From an uncultured Lachnospiraceae bacterium (GTDB lineage: Bacteria > Bacillota > Clostridia > Lachnospirales > Lachnospiraceae), in assembly GCA_946535225.1 (NCBI GenBank), contig CAMNDJ010000003.1, positions 1 to 64,000 on the forward strand: DNA of 64,000 nucleotides, in the 5' to 3' direction. How positions within the stretch are numbered: position 1 is the first letter of the stretch; the number at the start of each line of letters is the position of its first letter. A model generated the notes under the pieces. That model did not search any database, was not told the origin of the DNA, and was given only the letters and a program-made list of their open reading frames with translations. Of the stretch, positions 39,145 through 49,805 are shown in pieces. A program made the translations under genes and the position numbers.

Positions 39145-41778
39145 ATGAACAAAGAAGATCTGATAATTCCAACTGAAGATTCCAAGGTGGTCAGCTTTTT
39201 TGAGAAGTTCAGTGATGCGACCAGACTCTATATATGCAGCTATGATGCATCATTCAGGATGATCAACGATTTTACCGGAAATGATGCGGAAAAAGAGGTA
39301 TTAAGGCATTACATTTCCGAAGAGTTCCTCAGAGAGGTTTATGACAGGCTGACGATCGACAGTATTGAGGACCAGATAATCGAAGATACGCCGTGTCCGA
39401 ACATCAAACTCGGTGCAGTTGCGCTCAAATTCGAGGGTCACTGCAGAGAAGTGTGGTTCTTTGCCGGCGTGCTGTGCGCTGATCGAAACGAGCTGCCGGA
39501 TGAACTCAAACCCATCACTAAGACACTTTCTGCGGGAGAACTGACAAGATCCATTGATGCACTTCGAGAGATCGGGGATTACAGGATCACCACAGAGCTG
39601 GCGCTGCTCCAGTATGCGGAGAAAAGCCGCGGTGCATTGTTCTCTGCTCACGAACTTGAGGAGAGCTTAAGGCGAGTTGAATCACTTACAGAGATACTCA
39701 AGTATCTGGACAGTGACAATCCCGTCGAATCCATCATGGCTGAATTCCTGCGTATCACATCGGAGTATCTGGGCATCAGTCAGTCAGACATATTAAAGAT
39801 CAAAGAAAGACAGAGCAAGGACTTAATGGACGTCGTTGCCTCATATACGGCAAGAGGAGTACAGTCCGTTTACCGCAGGGTCACCGATATGGAGAGGTTC
39901 GGATTCTTAGAGGGTAAGAAATCCATAATCTTATCCAGCGGAGCGAGTCCGATAAAGGATCTTGACGGAGAGCTCAAAAACGGCGGTGTAAAGGCTCTTA
40001 TAGCCATGCCCATAACAATTGGTCAGATGACCAATATGTATGCAGTATTCCTTGAGATGGAAAAAGACAGAAACTGGCAGATTTATGAGCTCCAGTTCTT
40101 AAGCGATGCGGTGCGCGTCCTCCAGAACATCCTTGAGAAGCGCGTTCAGAAGAATTCGCTCGTAAGCTCCTATGCTTCTTTGGAACAGATACTCGAGCAT
40201 GTGGGATGTGCGGTCATTGTCAATGATGTGGTCAGGAAAGAGACCCTGTTCATGAATAAGCGAATGCAGTCGCTTTTCCCGGCGGAATCCATGACGGATG
40301 AACTCAGTTCCATCATATGGGATAAAGATCATGATATAAACAACGTCCGTGAGTATTACGACTATGAACAGGACGCATGGTATGAGATATATCACAGTGA
40401 CATTCACTGGGTAGACGGAAGACCGGTGGCTCTTTATGCGATATATGATGTTACGGACAAGAAGATCTATCAGCGCAAGATAGAGCAGCAGGCTTATACG
40501 GATTTCCTCACGGGACTGCTAAACAGACTGTGCTGTGAAAGAGATCTGGCCCGGATCATAGATGAGACGCATAAGTACAATGTCAGAGGTGCGTTGATGT
40601 ATATGGATCTGGATGATTTCAAACACATCAATGACGGTCTGGGGCATCAGTACGGCGACAAGTTGTTAAAGGATATATCCGATGCCATAAGGAGTGTCAA
40701 GGGTATAGAGGATAACTGCTACAGAATGGGCGGTGATGAGTTCGTTATGATCATCCCTCCCAGGAGTTTTGACCATTTCGATGAGATAGTCGAGGGCATC
40801 AAGGGGATATTTGCAAGGCCTTTCTATCTTAAGGACGGTGAATATTACTGTACCATGAGTATGGGTATTGTGACATTCCCCGATGAGGGCGATAATGTCG
40901 AGGAACTCGTGCGTAAGGCGGATATCGCCATGTACAGTGCAAAGAAGACGGGTAAGAACCGCGTAGCCAAGTATAACAGTCAGAACGCTCTCTCGGATTC
41001 CGGCAAGAGGCTGGATATGGAGAAGAACATGCGTGATGCGGTGAGCGGCAGCTTTGAGGAGTTTGTGATATATTACCAGCCCATCGTGGACATCCAGAAA
41101 GACGGAGGTACATGTACGGGAGCAGAGGCACTCATCAGATGGAATTCGCATGAACTCGGGTTTATCAGTCCGGCTGACTTTATTCCGCTTGCGGAATACC
41201 TGGGGCTTATCAATCCCATAGGTGACCATGTGCTTAAGGAAGCCTGCAAAGAGTGTAAGTACTGGAACGATCACGGACACCCGGAGTATAAGGTCAATGT
41301 CAATCTCTCCGTTGTTCAGCTCATGCAGGAGAACATAGTTGAGAATATCAAAAAGACCATAGAAGAGATAGGATTAAATCCCAGGAACCTCACATTGGAA
41401 GTTACGGAATCCCTGGCGATAAACGATATGGAGCGAATGAAGAACATCATGGCAGATATCAGAGCCTTAGGTGTCAGGATCGCACTCGACGATTTCGGAA
41501 CCGGCTATTCTTCGCTTAATCATATCAGGGAGATACCGTTTGACGTGATCAAGGTGGATCAGTCCTTTGTAAGAGAACTGGCGACCGATGAGTATCACAG
41601 GTCCTTCATAAGGATGATCGGCGAGCTCGCCTATGCGCTTGACGTGGATATATGCGTTGAAGGCATAGAGACTAAGGAACAGTATGAGGTCCTCGAAGGA
41701 ATGAGGGTTCGCATGATCCAGGGCTATTATTTTGACAAGCCGATGGAGAAGTCCGAATTTGAGGCTAAGTACCTGTGA
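39145..41778 (+). CDS. cytoplasmic GGDEF-EAL protein with N-terminal GAF/PAS-like region
   Basis: Intact MGGDEF; intact EALIRW; DDFGTGYSSL. Confidence 0.94.
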   Translation: MNKEDLIIPTEDSKVVSFFEKFSDATRLYICSYDASFRMINDFTGNDAEKEVLRHYISEEFLREVYDRLTIDSIEDQIIEDTPCPNIKLGAVALKFEGHCREVWFFAGVLCADRNELPDELKPITKTLSAGELTRSIDALREIGDYRITTELALLQYAEKSRGALFSAHELEESLRRVESLTEILKYLDSDNPVESIMAEFLRITSEYLGISQSDILKIKERQSKDLMDVVASYTARGVQSVYRRVTDMERFGFLEGKKSIILSSGASPIKDLDGELKNGGVKALIAMPITIGQMTNMYAVFLEMEKDRNWQIYELQFLSDAVRVLQNILEKRVQKNSLVSSYASLEQILEHVGCAVIVNDVVRKETLFMNKRMQSLFPAESMTDELSSIIWDKDHDINNVREYYDYEQDAWYEIYHSDIHWVDGRPVALYAIYDVTDKKIYQRKIEQQAYTDFLTGLLNRLCCERDLARIIDETHKYNVRGALMYMDLDDFKHINDGLGHQYGDKLLKDISDAIRSVKGIEDNCYRMGGDEFVMIIPPRSFDHFDEIVEGIKGIFARPFYLKDGEYYCTMSMGIVTFPDEGDNVEELVRKADIAMYSAKKTGKNRVAKYNSQNALSDSGKRLDMEKNMRDAVSGSFEEFVIYYQPIVDIQKDGGTCTGAEALIRWNSHELGFISPADFIPLAEYLGLINPIGDHVLKEACKECKYWNDHGHPEYKVNVNLSVVQLMQENIVENIKKTIEEIGLNPRNLTLEVTESLAINDMERMKNIMADIRALGVRIALDDFGTGYSSLNHIREIPFDVIKVDQSFVRELATDEYHRSFIRMIGELAYALDVDICVEGIETKEQYEVLEGMRVRMIQGYYFDKPMEKSEFEAKYL

Positions 41779-41794
41779 GAATATGTCTCGCAGA

Positions 41795-41824
41795 TTGACT
41801 AACATACCGGATTCGTAATAAAAT
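41795..41824 (+). promoter_or_regulatory. sigma-A-type promoter for glnS
   Basis: TTGACT - 18 nt - TAAAAT. Confidence 0.6.
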
Positions 41825-41854
41825 ATATCCACAACTCTTTCAGGAGATCTAAGA

Positions 41855-43531
41855 ATGAGCACAGAGAGCAGAAATTTCATTGAACAGATGATCGATAAGG
41901 ATCTGTCGGAAGGTGTATATGACAGAGTCGTTACCCGTTTCCCGCCGGAACCGAACGGTTATCTGCATATCGGACATGCCAAGAGCATACTTTTAAACTA
42001 CGGACTTGCCAAGGAATACGGCGGCGAGTTCCATATGCGTTTTGATGATACCAATCCGACTAAGGAAAAAACGGAATTCGTTGATTCCATCAAGGCTGAT
42101 ATAGCCTGGCTGGGGGCAGACTGGAAGGACAATCTTTTCTTTGCATCGGACTATTTCGACAAGATGTATGAGGATGCCGTAACGCTGATCAAAAAAGGCA
42201 AAGCATACGTATCTGACTTAAGTGCTGATGAGATCAAGGAATACAGAGGTACGCTTACGGAGCCCGGCAGGGATGATCCGTACAGAGATCGTTCGATCGA
42301 AGAGAATCTCAAGCTTTTTTCCGAGATGAAGGAAGGCGTATACCCGGACGGGAGTAAGGTTCTCAGAGCCAAGATAGATATGGCGTCGCCCAATATCAAC
42401 ATGCGCGATCCCGTTATATACAGAGTGGCTCACTTAGAGCATCACAATACAGGCGATAAATGGTGCATCTATCCGATGTATGATTTTGCTCATCCCATTG
42501 AGGATGCGATAGAAGGAATAACCAATTCGATATGTACACTGGAGTTTGAGGATCACAGACCGTTATACGACTGGGTACTCATCGAGGTCGGTTACAAGGA
42601 CAGGCCGGAACAGGCTCCCAAACAGACCGAATTTGCCAAGATGTATCTTAAGGATGTCGTTACGGGCAAGCGCTACATCAAGAGACTCGTTGAAGAGGGC
42701 ATCGTGGACGGATGGGACGATCCGAGGCTTGTGACGATAGCGGCACTCAGAAGACGCGGATATACTCCGCAGTCCATAGCGAGATTCATAGAACTGAGCG
42801 GGGTATCCAAGGCCAATTCCGTGTCAGATATGGCAATGCTTGAGTATTGCATAAGAGAAGATCTTAAGGTGAGCAGACCGCGTATGATGGCGATCTTGGA
42901 TCCGATTGAGCTTGTGATAGACAATTATCCCGAGGGGCAGACGGAAGAACTCGAGGTCCCTAATAATCTTGAGAATGAGTCCCTCGGTTCAAGGAAAGTA
43001 AAGTTCTCCGGACATCTCTACATAGAGAGGGATGATTTCATGGAAGAGCCCGTGAAGAAGTATTTCAGACTTTTCCCCGGTAATGAAGTAAGGCTTATGA
43101 ACGCATACTTCGTCAAGTGCACATCCTGTGAGAAGGATGAAAGCGGAAATGTTACGGCAGTGCATTGCACATATGATCCGGAGAGCCGCGGAGGCAACAG
43201 TCCTGACGGCAGAAAGGTCAAAGGCACGATACACTGGGTGGACAAGGGTTCTGCCGTGACGGCGCAGTGCAGACTCTATGAGAATCTGATCGATGAGGAG
43301 AAGGGTGTATACAACGAAGACGGATCACTCAACTTAAATCCTAATTCTATCGAGATAAAGAAGGAGTGTTTCTTAGAGGAGGCACTTAAGGGTGCAGAGC
43401 CCGAGGAGAGATTCCAGTTCGTCAGAAACGGTTTCTACTGTGTGGATCTTAAGGATTCGACGAAGGATAAGCCGGTATTCAACAGGATAGTTTCACTTAA
43501 GAGTTCTTTTGTACTTCCGAAGTCTGAGTGA
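41855..43531 (+). CDS. glnS: glutaminyl-tRNA synthetase
   Basis: [28 protein letters not shown]; anticodon-binding C-terminus. Confidence 0.96.
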   Translation: MSTESRNFIEQMIDKDLSEGVYDRVVTRFPPEPNGYLHIGHAKSILLNYGLAKEYGGEFHMRFDDTNPTKEKTEFVDSIKADIAWLGADWKDNLFFASDYFDKMYEDAVTLIKKGKAYVSDLSADEIKEYRGTLTEPGRDDPYRDRSIEENLKLFSEMKEGVYPDGSKVLRAKIDMASPNINMRDPVIYRVAHLEHHNTGDKWCIYPMYDFAHPIEDAIEGITNSICTLEFEDHRPLYDWVLIEVGYKDRPEQAPKQTEFAKMYLKDVVTGKRYIKRLVEEGIVDGWDDPRLVTIAALRRRGYTPQSIARFIELSGVSKANSVSDMAMLEYCIREDLKVSRPRMMAILDPIELVIDNYPEGQTEELEVPNNLENESLGSRKVKFSGHLYIERDDFMEEPVKKYFRLFPGNEVRLMNAYFVKCTSCEKDESGNVTAVHCTYDPESRGGNSPDGRKVKGTIHWVDKGSAVTAQCRLYENLIDEEKGVYNEDGSLNLNPNSIEIKKECFLEEALKGAEPEERFQFVRNGFYCVDLKDSTKDKPVFNRIVSLKSSFVLPKSE

Positions 43532-43556
43532 TATAGAGTTAACAGAGGTGTGAGAT

Positions 43557-44432
43557 ATGGATAACAATTTGTTTTCGGGATTAGAGGATCTGGGACTTGA
43601 CGGTTTGTCAGGCACCAATCTTTTTGCGGATAATAAGCCTCAGAGTGCGGCAGCAGGCCAGGGCAAGGAGGAAGTCAAGGAAGAAGTCAAGACTCCTGAG
43701 ATGATAGAGCAGGAGATGCTGCTTGATAAGACTCATGAATGCCCGATATGTTCCAATACGTTCAAGAACCGTGCGCTTCGTACGGGCAAGGCTAAGCTCG
43801 TGAGCATGGACATGGATCTGAGGTCCAAATTTGAGGGGATCGAGCCGCTCAAATATGATGTGGTTTCGTGCCCCAAGTGCGGATTTACGGCGCTTACGAG
43901 ATATTTTAAGCCTGTAACACCGGTTCAGCGCAAGACCATACTCGATAAGATAGCTGCCAATTACAAGCCCCAGCCCGAACCGCAGGGGATATATACGTAT
44001 GATGTAGCCTTAAGCAGATACAAACTCGCATTGGCCAATGCAGTTGTCAAGAATGCCAAGGCAAGTGAGAAGGCATATATCTGTTTGAGAGCCGGCTGGT
44101 TATGCCGAAGCTGGGCAGAAGAACTGGAAGCTTCGGATGAAGCGGTAAATGCAGCGATCGAGCAGGCGAGAGGGCTGGAAAAGGAATTCCTTAAGAATGC
44201 CTATGACGGATTTATCGCTGCAAGACAGAATGAGAATTTCCCGATGTGCGGCATGGACGAGGCTACGGTCGATTATCTTATAGGCAGTCTGGCTCTGGCG
44301 CAGGGACATTTCGATGTAAGTGCCAAGATGATCGCGACTCTTCTTGCATCACCTTCTGCCAGTCCCAGGATCAAGGATAAAGCAAGAGACCTCAAGGAAG
44401 AGGTCGTAAGGGCCATGAAAAACAGCAAATAA
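43557..44432 (+). CDS. DUF2225 family protein with Cys zinc-ribbon
   Basis: CPICSNTFKNRALRTGKAKL and CPKCGFTA. Confidence 0.88.
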   Translation: MDNNLFSGLEDLGLDGLSGTNLFADNKPQSAAAGQGKEEVKEEVKTPEMIEQEMLLDKTHECPICSNTFKNRALRTGKAKLVSMDMDLRSKFEGIEPLKYDVVSCPKCGFTALTRYFKPVTPVQRKTILDKIAANYKPQPEPQGIYTYDVALSRYKLALANAVVKNAKASEKAYICLRAGWLCRSWAEELEASDEAVNAAIEQARGLEKEFLKNAYDGFIAARQNENFPMCGMDEATVDYLIGSLALAQGHFDVSAKMIATLLASPSASPRIKDKARDLKEEVVRAMKNSK

Positions 44433-44479
44433 ATTCTGACGATAAAAATCCTGCTTAAACATCCGGCGGGGCTTTAAAA

Positions 44480-44515
44480 CGATAAAACAGCACCTTTACG
44501 GGTGCTGTTTTATCG
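44480..44515. terminator. bidirectional terminator
   Basis: CGATAAAACAGCACC-N6-GGTGCTGTTTTATCG. Confidence 0.9.
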
Positions 44516-44559
44516 TGTGGAGTAATCTCCGCGATGATATGCTCATTATCTCACTGCCA

Positions 44560-44748
44560 TCATTCGGGAAGTGTAAGCTTGGTGTAATGACGCTTAACAG
44601 GCTCGTGCCTTACGGCATTCCTTGTATCTTCGTCCGTACCCGATATATCATCCGTGGCTAACAGGAAACGTGTGATACAATATGCGGCTCCCGCTACCGT
44701 GGCGATGACTGTGAGTATTACAAGCAATTTCTTGATCGTTCTTCCCAT
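44560..44748 (-). CDS. small single-TM protein
   Basis: MGRTIKKLLVILTVIATVAGAAYCITRF; AGGAG SD supports the second Met. Confidence 0.65.
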   Translation of the reverse strand: MGRTIKKLLVILTVIATVAGAAYCITRFLLATDDISGTDEDTRNAVRHEPVKRHYTKLTLPE

Positions 44749-44817
44749 TGTCATTCTCCTGAATAATCCATAATGCAGATCATGTTAAGGATATTTTACA
44801 GCATATTCATACAAAAT

Positions 44818-44860
44818 ACAACATATGTTGTTTGACAGTGTGTATATGCATATGTACGAT
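44818..44860 (+). promoter_or_regulatory. promoter with adjacent 14-bp palindrome
   Basis: ACAACATATGTTGT at 44818-44831; TTGACA 44832-44837; 17 nt; TACGAT 44855-44860. Confidence 0.5.
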
Positions 44861-44928
44861 TAAACACTATATCTTGTATGATAAATCGTAAATTAACTAT
44901 TTTTTTCACAAAATATTGTGGTTTATCC

Positions 44929-44957
44929 TTGACGGAGAAAACAAATAAATATACTAT
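44929..44957 (+). promoter_or_regulatory. second promoter for the uracil permease gene
   Basis: TTGACG - 17 nt - TACTAT. Confidence 0.6.
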
Positions 44958-45015
44958 ATGTAGAGATTGGAGTATATACAGGAAGTATGTATTCAAGATA
45001 AGAAGGGAGCGATCA

Positions 45016-46356
45016 ATGAGTACAAAAGAAAAAGCTATACCCGATGCGGTATATGATGCGAAATCCCTTGGAACACCCAAGGTGATTATGCTGGGTCTTC
45101 AGCATATGTTTGCGATGTTCGGTGCAACGGTGCTCGTGCCTGTCATTACGGGACTGGATGTATCGACAACGCTTTTGTTTGCAGGTTTAGGTACCCTGCT
45201 TTTCCATTTCTTAAGTAAAGGTAAGGTTCCGGCGTTCTTAGGTTCGTCGTTTGCTTTTTTGGCCGGTTATGCAGCCATAGCACCGAACGGTGAGGCGGAT
45301 CTTCTGCCATATGCATGCTTCGGCGTAGCCTGCTCGGCACTCTTATATGTTATACTCGCGGCATTGTTCAAGGCCTTCGGTACATCCAAGGTAATGAAAT
45401 TCTTCCCGCCGATAGTTACAGGGCCCATAATCATAGCCATAGGTCTTAACCTTTCGGTATCTGCCATATCCAACTGTTCAAGTAACTGGTGGATAGCACT
45501 TTTGGCAATCGTTGTCATCATAGTATGTAATATCTGGGGTAAGGGAATGATCAAGATCATCCCGATCATCCTCGGCGTCATAGTTTCATATGTTGTAGCT
45601 GCCATCGCGGGGCTTGTTGATTTCACGCCCGTTAAGGAAGCGGCATGGATAGGACTTCCCGTACAGTGGAACAGAACGGTGTTCTCGCTTGCGGGTAATG
45701 CAGACACGGCACTTCTTATCACGGCAGCTATCACGATCACTCCTATAGCGCTTGCTACAATGGTCGAGCATATAGGTGATATCTCGGCTATATCTTCTAC
45801 TGTAGGCAAGAATTACATCAAGGATCCGGGACTTCACAGGACGCTTCTAGGAGACGGACTTGCTACAATGGTGGCGTCCCTCTTCGGTGCTCCCGCAAAT
45901 ACTACATACGGTGAGAACACGGGCGTGCTCACGCTTACAAGAGTGTTCGATCCTCTTGTTATCAGACTTGCAGCTTTATTCGCCATAGTATTCTCGTTCT
46001 GCCCCAAGCTCTCGGCTCTTATAAGCTGTATGCCTGCGGCTACGATGGGCGGCGTATCTTTAGTACTGTACGGTATGATCTCGGCAGTCGGCGTACGAAA
46101 TGTGGTTGAGAATAAGGTTGATTTCTCAAAGAGCAGAAATACCATTATCGGTGCTCTTATCCTGGTGCTTTCCATAGGTATCAACTACTCTGAGGCCGGT
46201 GCGATAGCATTCTCTGTAGGTGAGATAACGATCTCGCTTTCAGGACTTGCCATCGGTTCGTTAGTAGGAATACTGCTCAATGCGATATTGCCCGGTAAGG
46301 ACTATGACTATCAGGAAGACAAAGCGGAGTCCACAGGAGTGAATTTCGAAGTATAG
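45016..46356 (+). CDS. uraA: uracil/xanthine permease (NCS2 family, UraA-like)
   Basis: GLQHMFAMFGATVLVPVITGLD; PANTTYGENTGVL; start moved to 45016, which has an SD. Confidence 0.94.
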   Translation: MSTKEKAIPDAVYDAKSLGTPKVIMLGLQHMFAMFGATVLVPVITGLDVSTTLLFAGLGTLLFHFLSKGKVPAFLGSSFAFLAGYAAIAPNGEADLLPYACFGVACSALLYVILAALFKAFGTSKVMKFFPPIVTGPIIIAIGLNLSVSAISNCSSNWWIALLAIVVIIVCNIWGKGMIKIIPIILGVIVSYVVAAIAGLVDFTPVKEAAWIGLPVQWNRTVFSLAGNADTALLITAAITITPIALATMVEHIGDISAISSTVGKNYIKDPGLHRTLLGDGLATMVASLFGAPANTTYGENTGVLTLTRVFDPLVIRLAALFAIVFSFCPKLSALISCMPAATMGGVSLVLYGMISAVGVRNVVENKVDFSKSRNTIIGALILVLSIGINYSEAGAIAFSVGEITISLSGLAIGSLVGILLNAILPGKDYDYQEDKAESTGVNFEV

Positions 46357-46395
46357 ATCCGGCACTAAGATGGTTCTGATACGGAATGATAAAAG

Positions 46396-46425
46396 AAAGT
46401 GCGGCATGTATGTGCCGCACTTTTT
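46396..46425 (+). terminator. terminator of the uracil permease gene
   Basis: AAAGTGCGGCA-N6-TGCCGCACTTTTT. Confidence 0.9.
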
Positions 46426-46434
46426 GCTTTATCG

Positions 46435-47037
46435 TCAAGATGTTGTCGTCAGTTTCTTAAGTAATGTTATATACTCGGTTATATTTACATATAACTGATC
46501 CGGATCAGGTTTTGCTGATGACAGTTGATCCGAAGTGAGTCCGTCGATCGTGTATCTTATCAGAGTCTGCATCTGCGAGGTAGATACACCGCTTCGAAGC
46601 GACGGAGTGACTAACTTGTTCTGATAAGCTTTTACCGCCTGATCGTATCGTTTAAGAGCATCATCGCTTATCGCTTTTATATCCGGATCGGTCTCTTTGT
46701 AACAGCGGTCGATGAACTTGTACATATAGGGATAGTTGCGCAAAACGCCCGCTTTGGCGCCTTCTATCTTGTTCCAGAATGCGAAATAATCAGTTTCTTC
46801 TCCCACTTCCCGCTCAAACTCGAACAGCAGATACTTGACGCTGTAATCTACCAGAAATGAATATAAACCTTCTTTATTGATGAAATAGTGGAAGAGCAAG
46901 CCCTTGCTGATCCCGGCTTCTCTTACGATATCGTCGGTGCTTGCGTGCTTATATCCGTTATCGGCGAACAGATGCAGCGCGGCATTGATCATCTTATCCT
47001 GCTTATTGCTCTTAAGATCAAAGAATTTTTCGTTCAT
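46435..47037 (-). CDS. TetR family transcriptional regulator
   Basis: MINAALHLFADNGYKHASTDDIVREAGISKGLLFHYF. Confidence 0.95.
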   Translation of the reverse strand: MNEKFFDLKSNKQDKMINAALHLFADNGYKHASTDDIVREAGISKGLLFHYFINKEGLYSFLVDYSVKYLLFEFEREVGEETDYFAFWNKIEGAKAGVLRNYPYMYKFIDRCYKETDPDIKAISDDALKRYDQAVKAYQNKLVTPSLRSGVSTSQMQTLIRYTIDGLTSDQLSSAKPDPDQLYVNITEYITLLKKLTTTS

Positions 47038-47235
47038 CTAACCCCCCGGATCCATCAGATTGACTACATTGGACAATAGACAATATACCACAGATCACGA
47101 CCTTTTCTCAACCGCTACATATGGTATGGGAAGGGCATCGGGCTACAAGAAAACGTGCCCCGGCCATATGAATCTGTATTAAATGGGGCGGATCTGTGTT
47201 ATACTTAAAGAGCTAAGGCTTAAGAGGAGATACAA

Positions 47236-48939
47236 ATGGTCAACAGAGCGGATAAATTCGGTATATTTAAGGAAAAAGCAGAAAAGTTCATGCCCAAGGT
47301 CGCACTTGTCATGGCCCTGGCTGTAATTCTGTATGCCTTTATTTTCAGCCACAACGAGCAAAGCATTATCGTATCTGATGCAGGGATCATAGCGGATGAG
47401 ACGGTGGAGATAGACGGTATAGGCAAGGTCAGCACGCCATATACGTTAAAGGCCAAGGAAGGAACTAAGTATGTCTTTAAGGATACTCTTCCTGAGGTGA
47501 TCCCGGACAGATACGGTCTCATGTTCTATTCCATGTATTCTTCATGCAGAGTATATTCAGGTGACTATCTGATTGGATCGTACGGAACTAAGCTTCCGTT
47601 AGGAGTCGGCAAACTGATCGGCAATATCAGAGTCATAGTTCCGATAGACAAGTCGTTTGCAGGAAGAGACATTACCATAGTGCTTGTTCCGTATTATACG
47701 ACCAATATGGATATCACACCGATCACATACGGATATCTGGATGACCTTAAACTTCACATCATATACGACAATATCCTTCGTATCGTGGTCATATCCGTGA
47801 TGTTTACGATGCTGTTGGTCGCATTGAGTTTTATCATCTATCAGAGAGTGCACGGAATGCCGCTTAAGAAGAATCTGATAGCATATTTCGCACTGTTTGT
47901 CGGGGTTGTTATGCTCTGGATAATATGCAGCTCGGATATCCCGCAGTTTTTCACCAATTGCAATGAAGGTATAAGTCTTATTTCCTTCCTGTGTCTGGCT
48001 ACAATGGGTGTGGCCTTTATCGGATTTGCCAAGACAGCCCTTCCTGAGGGAGGGACAGCGCTTGAGAATATGTACCTTGTCGGGTGGCTGTTGCCGATCG
48101 TCAATGTAGTGTGCTTTGTTCTGGGGGTATGTGATCCCATGACATTGCTTCCGCTCACTCATGTATACTTTGTTCTGGGTACGCTGGTCGCTCTTGTATT
48201 CTCGATAAAGGGAGCAAGAAGATCCAAGACCGCCAGACTGATGATCTTAAGTACTTCAGAATTGCTCATCTCCACACTTGGAGGTTTGGCCGCGTTCTAT
48301 GTGGCACCGTCCAAGGGATATGATGCAGCGATATTCGGAGTCGGTCTTACACTGTATTTCTTCCTGCTCTTAGGCATAATAATGCACAAGATGATACGAC
48401 TCGTGGAAGAAGAGAAATATATCACCACTTACAAGGAGATGGCGTTTAAGGATATGCTCACCGGGCTTAAAAACAGACAGAGCTTTGAGCGCTTTTTCGA
48501 TAATATAGAGGACATGAACGTGGAAGACAAGAGTGTGACGCTGTTTATGTTCGATCTTAATTATCTTAAAGTGGTAAATGATAAATACGGCCATCAGGCA
48601 GGAGATAAGCTGCTCGTGGGTCTGGGCAAATGCCTGGATAAGACTTTCGCAGGTACAGGTGAAGCCTACAGACTGGGCGGAGATGAGTTCTCTGCTATAG
48701 TGGTAGGTCATGCGGACGAGATAATATCGATCGTTGAGCGCCTTAAGTCCAATATAGAAGAATATAACAAAAATAACGAGCATCATCTATCGACTGCCAT
48801 CGGTTATTCGACCGGTAAGTACAGGAGCGGAGACGTGGATTTCTATGTAAGACTGTTCAGAGAGGCAGATGATATGATGTATGCAAACAAGATCAGATGT
48901 CACGAACAGGACGGCGTAGAGATGCGTGACAAACGCTGA
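47236..48939 (+). CDS. membrane diguanylate cyclase (7TM-type sensor with GGDEF)
   Basis: N-terminal ectodomain, seven TM segments, LGGDEF. Confidence 0.92.
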   Translation: MVNRADKFGIFKEKAEKFMPKVALVMALAVILYAFIFSHNEQSIIVSDAGIIADETVEIDGIGKVSTPYTLKAKEGTKYVFKDTLPEVIPDRYGLMFYSMYSSCRVYSGDYLIGSYGTKLPLGVGKLIGNIRVIVPIDKSFAGRDITIVLVPYYTTNMDITPITYGYLDDLKLHIIYDNILRIVVISVMFTMLLVALSFIIYQRVHGMPLKKNLIAYFALFVGVVMLWIICSSDIPQFFTNCNEGISLISFLCLATMGVAFIGFAKTALPEGGTALENMYLVGWLLPIVNVVCFVLGVCDPMTLLPLTHVYFVLGTLVALVFSIKGARRSKTARLMILSTSELLISTLGGLAAFYVAPSKGYDAAIFGVGLTLYFFLLLGIIMHKMIRLVEEEKYITTYKEMAFKDMLTGLKNRQSFERFFDNIEDMNVEDKSVTLFMFDLNYLKVVNDKYGHQAGDKLLVGLGKCLDKTFAGTGEAYRLGGDEFSAIVVGHADEIISIVERLKSNIEEYNKNNEHHLSTAIGYSTGKYRSGDVDFYVRLFREADDMMYANKIRCHEQDGVEMRDKR

Positions 48940-49014
48940 AAATAAGCGGGTTTGAGACAATCGCTAAAACATGATTATATTTTTTTGAACGTTATATAAT
49001 AACAGGAGCTATGC

Positions 49015-49779
49015 ATGAAAGAGAAGCTTTACAATATACCTGTGAATGATGCCGTCAATGCCGGTACCGAATGTCCGCTTTGCTTCATTGAAAGACAGAT
49101 CGAACAGGACATGATGGATTTTGTCCTGGGTTCCGGTTCGTCTTATATGGAGAGTGATGTCCGGGAACAGACGGACAAGGCGGGATTCTGCAGAGCACAT
49201 TTCAAGAAAATGTATGATTATGGCAATACACTGGGGAATGCATGGATCATGAAGACGCATATGAAACGTGTCAACGATGCGCTTTCCAAGGCATTCGACG
49301 GATACAGGACAACACCCAACGGAATTATATCAGGATTTAAGAAAAACGGTGGGCAAAACGTCAATTCCATTACGAAATGGGTTGAAGAAAGCGAATGCAG
49401 CTGCTATATCTGCAGCGGATTTAAGGATCATTATGACAGATATCTTAAGACTTTCTTCGATATGTATGAGAAAGATGCGGATTTTAAAGACAGACTTCTT
49501 AAGGGGAAGGGATTCTGCCTGCCGCATTTCTCAGATCTTCTTAAATATGCGGGAGAGCATATCCCTGAGGGCAGGCAGAAAGCTTTTGCGGACGATATGA
49601 TACCGGTCATGAAAGAGCGCATGGAGAAACTCTACGGGGATGTATCATGGCTTGTTGAGAAATTTGATTATCGTAACAAGGATGCTGACTGGGGAGACAG
49701 CAAGGAAGCCCTTCAGAACTGTATGCAGAAGTTAAAGGGAGGATTCCCGGCAGATCCCGTATACAAAGCCAAGAAATAG
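49015..49779 (+). CDS. DUF6062-like Cys-containing protein
   Basis: NAGTECPLCFIERQ; GFCRAHFKKMYD; CSCYICSGF; GFCLPHF. Confidence 0.75.
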   Translation: MKEKLYNIPVNDAVNAGTECPLCFIERQIEQDMMDFVLGSGSSYMESDVREQTDKAGFCRAHFKKMYDYGNTLGNAWIMKTHMKRVNDALSKAFDGYRTTPNGIISGFKKNGGQNVNSITKWVEESECSCYICSGFKDHYDRYLKTFFDMYEKDADFKDRLLKGKGFCLPHFSDLLKYAGEHIPEGRQKAFADDMIPVMKERMEKLYGDVSWLVEKFDYRNKDADWGDSKEALQNCMQKLKGGFPADPVYKAKK

Positions 49780-49805
49780 ACAGATCATATTAAAGAGGGG
49801 TAGAG

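Noticed and set aside
40666-41280. 204-aa minus-strand ORF
   Set aside because: Antisense to the intact GGDEF-EAL gene; no recognisable motifs or SD.
47599-48162. 187-aa minus-strand ORF
   Set aside because: Antisense to the membrane diguanylate cyclase; no family signal.
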